Positions 35,429 through 45,557 of a stretch of DNA of 64,000 nt are shown here, one piece after another. Every line of letters begins with the position of its first letter. Within the stretch, counting starts at the first letter, position 1. The notes beneath the pieces were generated by a model that worked only from the letters and a program-made list of their open reading frames with translations, ran no database searches and had not been told where the DNA came from. The DNA comes from Kingdonia uniflora. Its lineage: Eukaryota > Streptophyta > Magnoliopsida > Ranunculales > Circaeasteraceae. The DNA lies in the NCBI GenBank assembly GCA_014058105.1, contig JACGCM010001161.1:1736001-1800000 (forward strand), written 5' to 3'. The position numbers and the translations under genes are program-made.

Positions 35429-36405
35429 ATGAATTTCGAGGAGGTTCTTGATGTTTTCATCGATTCTTCATCCGAGGAGGAAGAGGAAGAGGATATCGAG
35501 CAATCTTTAAACGATTACAGTGATGACGATGTTATTGATAAGATTAAGCTAAAGATATTGCAAAATCAAGCTGAAATTGAAGAATTAGAAGAGGCAAAAT
35601 CTTTAAGAACTCATGTCGGTTTGGTTGTCGGGCATAAAACCATAAATCGCTCAAGTGTTTTCAATAATAAATTACTTATGCATGACTACTTCTGTGATGA
35701 AAATGTTTACGAAAGCAAAAAATTCCGTCTAAGATTCCGTATGAGCCGAGGACTTTTCGATCGTATTTTGAATGCCGTGGTTTCTTATGACAAGTTTTTC
35801 GCTCGGAAGCGAAATTATGCAAATGTTTTGGGTTTACCGCCTCATCAAAAACTTATGGTGGTATTCCGTATGTTTACATTAGGAGTGTCGGCGGACAGTT
35901 GTGATGAATATGTTCGGGTTGCAGAGAGCACAACAATTGAGTCTTTTACAAGATTTTGCAATGCCATGATTGTGTAATTCGGTACGGAGTATTTGAGATC
36001 GCCAACTCCGGACGATATAAAACGGTTGTTGTACGTTGCCGAGAAGCGTAGATTTCTCGGCATGCTAGGTAGTTTGGATTGCATACATTAGGAGTGGAAA
36101 AATTACCCCACGGCTTGGGGGGTCAATACATGGGGAATAAGAAAACGCCAACAATCATTTTGGAAGCGGTGGCATTTCATGATTTATGGATACGGCATTG
36201 TTTTTTTGGAATGCCTGGTTCCCACAACGACGTAAATGTTCTTGGTCAATCACATCTCTTTCGAGATCTTTGTATTGGTTGTTCTCCACCTTGCAACTTT
36301 GAAGTCGATGGAAAACCATACGACATGGGATACTACTTGGCGAATGGTATATATCCGAAATGGGAAACACTTGTTCAAACCTTTCAATTTAACTCTATTA
36401 TATAG
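35429..36405 (+). pseudogene. PIF/Harbinger transposase (DDE_Tnp_4 / HARBI1-like), broken
   Basis: Cut-and-paste transposase of the element. The N-terminus is acidic (SSSEEEEEEDIEQS). It is followed by the helical part with FRLRFRMSRGLFDRILNAVV and LPPHQKLMVVFRMFTLGVSA. A stop follows at about 35975. In the same frame come FLGMLGSLDCIH with the first catalytic Asp, a TAG where family members have Trp, and EWKNYPTAWG. After a frame change (36079 onward) come TPTIILEAVAFHDLWIRHCF, FGMPGSHNDVNVLGQS with the second Asp and MGYYLANGIYPKWETLVQT. The last catalytic Glu region is missing or truncated near 36405. Clear family match, inactive copy. Confidence 0.92.
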
Positions 36406-37655
36406 GCATCTCTCTCTTCCATCTTTTTATCTCTCTCAGATATATACACTTTTTTCTTCTTATCTCTCTCAGCAACATACTCTTCTTTCTTTTTCTCCAT
36501 TCGGTCAAGGCGACTAATAAGTACATTTTGGCGTTCAATGAGAAAATTTTGTCTTTTTTCATTCTTTTCCTTTAGTTTAGCACTTTTGATACAGTCGGGA
36601 CGTTCCGTCTCCTCATCCGTGACAAGTACTGGAGAGTCAGTGTTAGAGCTAAGGGGTGTATCGGGTGTTACCGGAGTAGAAATTCCAAGGCTATAATTTA
36701 ATGTTTGCTTCATCGCACATTGCGAGCTAAAGTGTCCGGGTGTTGGTTTTGTCATATTTTCCAACATTGATGACAACTTAAAACTTCATAAGCTTCTTTA
36801 TACAACCATTTTCCTTTGCCACGTGCTTCATAAATCATTTTGACGGCATCGTCCTATAAAATAGATTAAAACAATAAAAAAAAAATATAATTTTGGTAAA
36901 AAGAGTTGATAATTTATTAAAAATTAAATACAAATGTTGAATTACTTACCAAATTTCCTTATTGCATACCGCTTATTGAACCCTGCATCCCATTTTTCAA
37001 ACAAGTCCCATAAACCTTGCAATCACAATTCATATTGGATCAATGATTTTTTAAAGATGAAAATGTACGTTTAACCCGTTCACCATCCTGTTGACAAAAA
37101 TTATAAAATACATCCAAAACTGAGTCCCAAAAAACATCAATTTGTTGGTTGTTACATTTGATTCTATCATCCGAGACATGAACTCAAGCTTTTGTAAGAT
37201 TTTGTTTTGAATACCCGTCCATTTTAACAACAGAGACCCCCCCCCCCCATTGGTATTTTTCTTGGTTGAGCTTGGTTTGCCTTTGCCTTTTTGTCCATCA
37301 ACAACCCCCGCGTCTTCGGATTGAGATAAGTCAACTGATTGAGTATCATGTGATTGAGATGATTGAGATTGTGAGGGATTGGCGAATTAATAAGGCTATT
37401 GGAATTGAGTGGGAATGATAATTAAGAGGGTTGTCCCTAATTATTGGGTACTATGAACGGATGAGAGGGTTGTACCCAATTGTTGGGCGAGTTAAAAGAT
37501 TGAAAAGATTGGGATTTAGATGATTGAGGTTGAGGGGAATAAGTTAATTGTAACCAATTAGGTGGGATTTGTTGTTGTTGTCTAAAATTGTTAGGTTGAT
37601 TCAAATTACTCTCGGTATTGGAATCTTTCTCTTGCGTTGTATTCGAAGAACTCAT
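36384..37655 (-). pseudogene. Harbinger second ORF, Myb/SANT-like with NAM-associated C-terminus, broken
   Basis: The DNA-binding partner of plant PIF/Harbinger transposases, convergent with the transposase gene. It starts at 37655 with a Gln/Ser/Asn-rich N-terminus (MSSSNTTQEKDSNTESN). It passes through WTGIQNKI-like Myb remnants (about 37230), FWDSVLDVFYNFCQQDGERV (37130) and RTFSSLKNH. It ends in the NAM-associated part: MIYEARGKGKWLYKEAYEVL, ERPDCIKSAKLKEKNEKRQ and a charged coiled coil. Frameshifts and a 10-C run (37240 region) break it. A GT donor at about 37758 and an AG just before the ATG suggest a 5' leader intron. Confidence 0.82.
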
Positions 37656-38373
37656 CTAATAATTTGTATATATATAGAATTAATAATCATGAAAAACTTA
37701 AAACCCTAGAATATAAAAATCTAGAAAATTAAAAAGGATATAGTAAAATTAAACAAGAGCTTACCTTGAGAGATCAGCCTTGAACAATTTCAAACCTTAT
37801 TTGATCCCAATAGAGTGAAGGAGAGTTGTGGTGCAATTGGGTATAGTTTTTGTTTAAGTTGTGATAAAAGGGAAATGGCTTTTGGAAAAGTGGTAAAAAG
37901 AGGGAAATAACTTGGTTTTGAAAGCTCCCATAAATTTAGTCAGGGAAACATGCGCCTAAGTGTTGGGTGCCTAATTAATTTTTTTTTAACATAGGCGCTT
38001 AAGTCGTCTAAGTCTTAGGCGCCTGTTTAAAAATAGAAGAGGCGCCCAACACTTGGGTGTCCAATCGCGACATAAAAAAGCAAGGCTGAGTCTTGGATTT
38101 CAAGACTCTGCCTTGCTTTTTGAGACTCAAATCCAAGGTTGTGAGGCACTGTTGGATAAAGAAAAATCCTAGGTGGCACCTTGGATTCCAAAGTAGTGAG
38201 GCACTTTAGGAGATGCTCTAAGTAAGTAACTAGTTTTCAAAATAAAACATCAAAAAGTGAAAACGAACCCCTTAACCAATTCCGTTTATTAAGATATAGA
38301 GAACATATATCCTCCAATGTTAAAACTCAAAATGCTCGGGTAAATTTGCTCGGGCGTTTGCTATTGTCGGTAT

Positions 38374-39086
38374 TGTGAGAGCTTATTTCTAATCCTTGTA
38401 CTGAGTCCGATATTTGAACTCACATAGCTCGAGTAAACATACTGATAACCAATCAAGGACTAAAAGCAAGGAGATCGTAATACAGACTTCCTCATCTACA
38501 ACTCGGGGATGAAAAAACATCCAAAAACATCACACTGCAGAAAATACTCAGATATCTATCAATAGTTAGAATACACGTGGACACTATTAGAGATTATATT
38601 TTCATCAGCAGTTCGGAGATATCAAAGCATCCTGTGACTTCGCGCTACAGAAGATATTCCTCCACTTATCAATAGGTCGTATGCACACGAACATCACAAG
38701 AGATCGTATCTTCTCAACGGTCTGAAGCTACAGCTAAAGAATGTTAATGGATCCGTTACAGATCTACAAGTATCAAGACGTTACAAAAGACCACCATGAA
38801 GACTTATCAAAACCCGATATTGCAACGTTCCTCATCAAGAGGCTACTCTGAGAACCTCTAGGAGATCTTTTATACATCTCTCACTCTCACTCTCTTTGTA
38901 ATAGCTAGCAGTTTAAATATACCTCTCTCTCTTTCTAAAATCCTCAGGAGAGGTCGTGGTTTTTAACCCATTCAAGGGTTTTCCACGCTAAATCTAGTGT
39001 TGTTTGCTTCCCGTTCATAACTAAACATACTAGATTTCGAAGGTGTAAAACGTTATCTTCGTGTAATACAAAAATAGGCTATTATA
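38374..39086 (+). repeat. 5' LTR, 713 bp
   Basis: Matches the 3' LTR in two blocks. It contains about 230 bp (38570-38800) absent from the 3' LTR, and lacks about 45 bp that in the 3' LTR include its TATAAATA box. It ends TATA instead of the CA terminus. Confidence 0.93.
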
Positions 39087-39088
39087 TT

Positions 39089-39106
39089 TGGCGCCGTCTA
39101 TGGGAA
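39089..39106 (+). promoter_or_regulatory. Primer-binding site of the Tat element
   Basis: TGGCGCCGTCTATGGGAA lies two bases after the 5' LTR. The first ten bases are those expected for pairing with the 3' end of Asp-tRNA, and this form is common in Tat elements. The tRNA assignment is from memory of the usual pattern. Confidence 0.75.
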
Positions 39107-39162
39107 TGAAGATTATACTCAGCATTCTCCAATCCAGTTTTTACCGCATTCATCTTTGAAAG

Positions 39163-41253
39163 ATGGAAAATCAAGACAAATCACACCACGCCCTGCCTGA
39201 CGCTGCTGAAGGAATGACGGATCTGCGAACAACTGTGCAAGCAGAAACCAAACGACGAATAGAGCTGGGGATAGAGCTCGCTAGCATGCAGGACACAATC
39301 AGAGCACTCCAAGCTTAAATAACGATAAATCTGAGACAGCAGAACGCTCTGCCCGTGGCCTCTAGGATATTAGTCCATGATCGCCTAGGACATTGAGGCA
39401 GAAATACCGCACTTCCTCAAATTTAGTAAGAGTCAGTCCTACCTTGGAGTCACATCAATCTACCATTACCCGCTGGAGCGGTAATAGATCTATAACCACA
39501 AGAGGTTCAAAACAAAGAAAAACCTCGAGTTTCAGTCTATGACCGCATGGGAGAAGCAACAGGAGAACATAATCCTATGAGAGGACCAACAACAAGACGA
39601 GCTGTCACGTCTCGACAACATCTCACTCCAGAGCAGGTGGACAAATGCATCAAAGAGCTCTTAGACGCACAATTACTCACTGGAAGAAGCAACTATGCAA
39701 GATTATAGAAGAGTCCACTCTCACAGGAGTTGCTAGACGAAGAAGTACCAACCAGTTTTCGCACTTCAACAATTCAGAAATACGAAGGGGGGGATCCTGT
39801 GGAACACGTCCAATAATTTTAAGATTCCTTGGGGTTGTATTCCTCCTCCAACCACATCCTCTGCCGTCTATTCCCGATCAGCTTAAAAGGTGAGCCTCTA
39901 CGATGGTTTCACACACTCGATGAAGGATTTATCTTCACCTTCGAGCAACTTCGCGAACTATTCGTCAAGAACTATTCACATAATAAAGACAAGGAGAAAA
40001 GTCTTTACTCTTTGTTTAGTCTCAAGCAGGCGCCAGGGGAAAGATTGGAGACATTCACCATAAAAAAATTTAGGCTAGCTCAAAAACTTGATAACCTCGA
40101 TAAAAAGATCACGATCTCCGCTTTCACCAATGCGTTACTCATAGATGGACGAGTCAAGGAACATCTGATCCTCAACAAGCTGTTGACATTAGAGGATATG
40201 ATGGAAAAGGTCAACAATTTCATCGACCTTGAAAGACTGACGACTGAGAAACAAAAACCTCAGCACATTGCTCTATCCACCAATGATCATACCGAAGAAC
40301 GTACTCGCAACAACAGTAAAGACTACGGTGGTGATAAGAAACGTTTCAAGTCCTATGATGATCGAATACGCCAAGGACAAAAGAGACCAGTTCCGCGCTT
40401 ACCACAGTTAATAACTACTATTGCAAACATATATCTGTTGCTGCAAAAGGATGAACTATTCAGAAATACCAATACTCTTCAACCCATACCAGGAAAGCCG
40501 TACTGCATTCACCACAAGATCCACCATCATGACACAGAACAGTGTTTCGTGTTGAAATTTCTCCTCTTGAGTATATTTTCGCATGGTCGGATGCTTGAAT
40601 ATATTGTGGACGTAAAAAATTACAAAGATGGCAGCTATAAAACTGAAATCACGGCCGTCCAGACTGACAAAACGAATGAGGAGAAACACTTGTACTTCAT
40701 TGACACTCAGACAGTCAGCCACTCCAATAGATCCAAGCGCAGGCGCGTTGGACAGTGCCATGATCTGACAATGGTAGATAAAGAAGCTCGTTTGTTACTA
40801 GAATCCAGCAGCCGACGATCTGGGATTTCTTTCAAAGACTGTGACGTACGTCACGTCAACTTCCCACATCACAATGATCTCGTCATCATGTTAAAAATGA
40901 AGAACATAGTTCAACATACAATGATGGTAGACACCGGCAGCAGCATCGAACTACTATTCCAGAGCACGATCGACCAAATGGGTTTAGTGGATAGGGTTGA
41001 ACCAAGTGACATCAACGTCTATGGATTCAACGGTTCCAAGGAAGGACGCATGGGAAAAATTACACTTCCCATCACGGCCGGACCAGTCACACTTGACATA
41101 GTTTTTTACGTCATCAATACAAAATCCCGTTACCTGGACATCCTGGGACGACCATGGTTGCATAACATGAAAGCTATTCCCTTCACATATCATCAAACAT
41201 TACGGTTTGACTGGAAAGGAGGATCTACGAAATCAAAGGAAGCCAAAAATTAG
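39163..41253 (+). pseudogene. gag-protease of the 22.9-kb Tat element
   Basis: The ATG at 39163 opens MENQDKSHHALPDAAEGMTD but a stop follows after about 50 codons. The longest open part, 39829-41253 (474 codons), has the Retrotrans_gag core (SLKGEPLRWFHTLDEGFIFT, ELFVKNYSHNKDKEKS). It also has a zinc-knuckle-like YCIHHKIHHHDTEQCFVLK at about residues 222-240 and an aspartic protease with catalytic MVDTGSSIELLF (about 365) and YLDILGRPWLHNMKAIPF. The capsid and protease parts of this long frame look well kept. The N-terminal part is broken, so no full Gag is made. Confidence 0.92.
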
Positions 41254-44200
41254 CTTGAGCTTGCGATAATACTATTAAAGTTGAGCCAGCTCCAGCAAAG
41301 CAATTACAGCATTCAGTACCAGCAGAACATCAGCTGCCAAGCGCCGAACCAACAAAATATATCGAGATCAACGACGCACAAAGAGGAACTCACATCGGGA
41401 CTCACTTGAGCACGGAGGAACGATCAAGTCTCATACAATTCCTTTCGGATAACCACTATGTTTTTGCGTGGACGTTCTACGAAATGCCAGGGATTGACCC
41501 AGCCATGGCGTGCCACAAGCTAGAGTTAAAAGAGAAGACCGAACCGGCTAAACAGAAGCAATGAACTCTAGCACCAAAAATACGAGATGAAGTAAACAAA
41601 GAGATCGACAAATTGATTGAGGTCGGTTTTATCCTCAAAGTTATTTACCCGGACTGGATCTCGAACATTGTCGCAGCCCCAAAGAAAAACGGCAAGATTA
41701 GAATCTGCGTCAATTTCACGAATCTCAATTGACACACTCCAAAAGATAGCTTTCCACTTCCAATCATCAAGCATCCGCTCGATTCAACAACAGGGCACAA
41801 ACTCCTCTCTATAATAGATACTGCATCAGGATACAATCAGATACCACTTTTCTCTAAAGATCAAGACAAGACTGCGTTCATCACCGAACAAGGCATGTAT
41901 TGCAATAAGGTCATGCCTTTCAGCCTGAAAAATGTCGGCGTTACCTATCAGAGATTGATGACTCAAATGTTCAAAGACCAACTCGGTAAAACAATGAAGG
42001 TTTACATCGACGACATGCTTTGCAAGATTCTTAAGAAAGAAGACCATTGGGAGGATTTACGAACAACTTTTGAGATTTTGCAAACTTACAAAATGTGCTT
42101 GAATCCTGACAAATGCCAGTTCGGAGTACAATCTGGAAAATTTATGGGCCACCTAATCAGCTAATCCATCACGCATACGAGCTCTCTTGGGTATGCCTTC
42201 ACCAAAGACAAAAAAGGATGTTCAGAAGCTAGTCGGGAAGATCGCAGCACTTAACAGATTTGTGTCCAAATCATCAGACAAAAAATGATGTTCAGAAACA
42301 AGTCGGGAAGATTGTAGCACTTAACAGATTTGTGTCCAAATCATCAGACAGATGTCGACCTCTATTCGATCTACTAAAACAAGGTACATCTCGGGGAAAA
42401 TCAAAGAAGGATCCCGAGATTGAGTGGATAAATAAATGCGAAGCCGCTTTCCTCGAACTCAAGCAACATTTGGGTAAACCACTAGTTATGAGCACACCAG
42501 CAGATGGAGAAGAACTAACAGTATACCTGGCCGTCGCAGATACTTATCTCAACTCCGTTCTCCTCCGACTCGACGAAAAGATTGAAAAACCAGTTTATTT
42601 TATCAGCAAGACTCTGACCCCCGCTGAAACAAGATACACCAAGATCGAGAAGCTTATTTTAGCTCTCGTCTATACATCGCAGAAATTGAAGCAATATTTA
42701 TAATCCCATACTATTCGTATCTTGACAAACTATCCACTCCGCGAAATCTTATCAAAACGCAAAAAATCTAGACGTATTCAACAATGGTCAGTAACACTCG
42801 GAAAACACGACATACATTTTGGGCCACGCCACTCTGAGAAAGGTTAGGCTATAGCAGATTTTCTAGCTGACTTTCTAGTAGACGATCTTGATTGGGAAGA
42901 AGACCTTGATGGTAACAAAGATGAACCATCCACAATACAGTCTAAAGATAAGTTCGATTGGGTATCAAAGAAAGGTTGGCGACTTTTGACGGACGGCTCC
43001 ATCGGCCAGCCGGATCAGGAGTGGGGATTGTTCTTATTACTCCTTCCAATGATCGGCTCAAAAATTCCATTTACCTCAATTTCGAAGTAACCAACAATGT
43101 AGCAGAATATGAGGTACTAATTCATAGCTTGGATATGGCACTTACATTGGGTGTAAAAAGCTTTCTGTCTACACAGATTCATTACGGATTGTCAATCATC
43201 ACGAGAGTATCTATCAAGCCAATGGGAAAATGATTGACTATACTGCTGCAGTAGTCGAACGAATGAACAAATTTTAGACAATTTCTATGGAACATTTTCC
43301 AAGGGGAGAAAATAGATATTCAGATGCACTCGTTTACCTTGTTGGAGTCCTTAGATCAGAAGCTCGTTATTTAAAAATCGACGTCATTTCTAACCCCAGC
43401 ATTAATGTCATCGTGTCCAACACCATTAATATTGGGGGCAATGAGGAGATCAAAAATGATTGAAGATAGCCTTTTATCAGATACATTGGACCTCACAATA
43501 AATTCGATGGCCCACTTCCAGAGGATCCTACAGAACGACGGAGATTAATTGACAATGCCTATAGATATATTGTCCGAGACAACCTCCTTTACAAAATATC
43601 AGTCACTGGTCCATACCTCCTCTGTCTATCCAAAAAAGAGGTACAACAATTATTGCACGATCTACACGAAGGTACATGCGGGTCTCATGCCGCAGGACGA
43701 TCTCTTGCAAACGGAGCCTTAACGTAAGGAATATTCTGGCCTAAGATGAAAGCACAAGCAATCGAGTACGCTCGTAAATGTGACGCTTGCCAACGTCACG
43801 GTTTGAAGATACGAGCCCAGCGCTCGAACTACACTCAAGTCAAGTCACCTGGCCGTTCAGACGATGGGCTCACGATCTCGTAGGAGAATTTCCTACAGCA
43901 CCAGGAAAACGAAAAACATTTGTTGGTCGCTATAGACTACTTTACTAAATGGGTAGAGGCAGTTCCATTGTACCGAACACGAGAAGAAGAAGTCATCAGA
44001 TTCATCTGGGAGCACATTATCATTCGGTTCGGCAGACCACATCTTATCATAATCGATAATGGACCACAGTTTGTTGGCTCCAAAGTCGTCGCATTCCTCA
44101 ATGAGTACAATATCATTCATTCCCCATCTAACCCCTACTATCCTCAAGGAAACGGACAAGCTGAAATTACTAATCGAACGATTGTGGACGGACTCAAGAA

Positions 44201-44710
44201 GCGTTTAGATGACAAAAAGGGAAATTGGGTGAACAAGTTACCACACGTATTTTGGGCATATCGAACAACTCCAAGAACAACAACAGATTGTACTCCATTC
44301 TTACTGGCCTACGGGACGGAAGCCATAATACCCACTCAGTATCATCACCCAATACACACGATCACGAGATGACAGATGACGAAATCGAATTTCAGATCGC
44401 ATGCAACCTGAATATGATTGAAGAAACACGCGACAGAGCCATTGTCAATCAGGGAAGATATCAGCTTACTTTATCGTAATCTTATAACAAGCGCGTTCGG
44501 CATCGAGAATTCAAACTCAAGGACCTCGTTCTCAGAGAATTCCCCCAACATCGCAAAGTACCTAATGCGGGAAAGTTAGCAGACAATTTGGAAGGTCCCT
44601 TTAACATAACTGGCCCAAGCGGTTTGGGGTCTTACGATCTCAGTACACATGATGGAGTACCTATACCTAATCCATGGAATACCCACTGACTGAAGCTGTA
44701 TCGAAATTAA
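41254..44710 (+). pseudogene. pol of the 22.9-kb Tat element (RT, RNase H, second RNase H, integrase)
   Basis: RT at about 41430-42170: FAWTFYEMPGIDPAMACHKL, ICVNFTNLN followed by a stop, PKDSFPLPI, FITEQGMYCNKVMPFSLKN and catalytic KVYIDDMLCKIL. A deletion and stop near 42165 and a 70-bp tandem duplication (42221-42360) disrupt the join to RNase H (LTVYLAVADTYLNSVLLRLD, ETRYTKIEKLILALVYTSQK). The second RNase H (about 42960-43280) is frameshifted (AEYEVLIHSLDMALTLG). Integrase has CDACQRHG, LVAIDYFTKWVEAVP, IIDNGPQFVGSK and YYPQGNGQAEITNR, so all three D, D and E catalytic positions are visible in 43920-44372. The C-terminal part, frameshifted, ends with the TAA at 44708. Confidence 0.92.
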
Positions 44711-44849
44711 ACATGCTGTAACTTCATATTTCATTCAATAAAGCAAATTTTCATCATCATGCAACAAATCTATTCAAACATTCTACCTATCTTCATATGG
44801 TTCGCTCAAATCGACCTACTACGGAGAATTACTACAACAATATCTACTT

Positions 44850-45345
44850 CATAACTCTTCAAATATACACGCTCTCCGAGGATTACTTATTGATTCAATC
44901 AATTCGATCTAGTAGAGACGTCATTCAGCTATGCAATATTCAATACATGTCCCATCACGGTCGCTCAGCTCGACCTATAACCGGGATCTCCTTCATAGCT
45001 CTTCAAATATACATGCTCTCCGAGGATCGCTTATTGAGTCAATCAATTCGATCTGGCAAAGGCGCCATTCAGCTATGCAATAATCAATACATGTCCCATC
45101 ACGGTCGCTCAGCTCGACCTATAACCAGGATCTACTTCATAGCTCTTCAAATATGCACGCTCTCCGAGGATCGCTTATTGAGTCAATCAATTCGATCTGG
45201 CAGAGACGCCATTCAACTATGCAATATTCAATACATGTCCCCTCATGGTCGCTCAGCTCGACCTATAACTGGGATCTACATACGCACTGCCCCGAGGGTC
45301 GCTTATTGAGACAATCAATTCGATCTGGCAGTGACGCGCCCTTCA
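44850..45345 (+). repeat. 144-bp tandem repeat after pol, about 3.5 copies
   Basis: CTTCAAATATACACGCTCTC starts copies at 44857, 45001 and 45145, exactly 144 bp apart; a shortened copy follows to about 45345. Because 144 is 48 codons, a + strand frame (44797-45309) stays open and repeats a 48-residue unit, but there is no other sign that it is a protein. The position matches the 60-bp array of the first Tat element. Confidence 0.88.
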
Positions 45346-45557
45346 AATATCTCGTTATGGTCTTTATTGATTTGTTCAAATTGACCTATATGCATTACAA
45401 TACAACATCACTACATCTCTATATGGTTGTTCGTTGGATCACCCAATTCGACTATACATAGAGATAACAACAAACTTTATTATCTACTCAACATTTGACA
45501 TTTTTTTACAGCAAAGACATATTTACACTCTGTCTCATTACAATATAAACAATGAAA

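Larger units (their letters stand above)
30892..38218. mobile_element. PIF/Harbinger transposon with transposase, Myb-like ORF and PMD gene
   Basis: TAA on both sides (30889-30891 and 38219-38221). Termini are GAACATCTCCCAAAGTG and, on the other strand, GAGCATCTCCTAAAGTG, followed by related subterminal DNA (CAAGGTTGAGTC and GGCACCTTGGATTCCAA). Inside, in order: an extra end-to-end MITE-like copy (30892-31299), a TRIM insertion, a PMD-type gene (+), a hairpin, a Harbinger transposase (+) and a convergent Myb/NAM-associated ORF (-). Transposase plus a second Myb-like ORF is the known two-gene plan of plant PIF/Harbinger. A PMD gene inside the ends is not part of that usual plan as I know it. 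All genes have stops, so this copy is not autonomous now. Confidence 0.88.
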
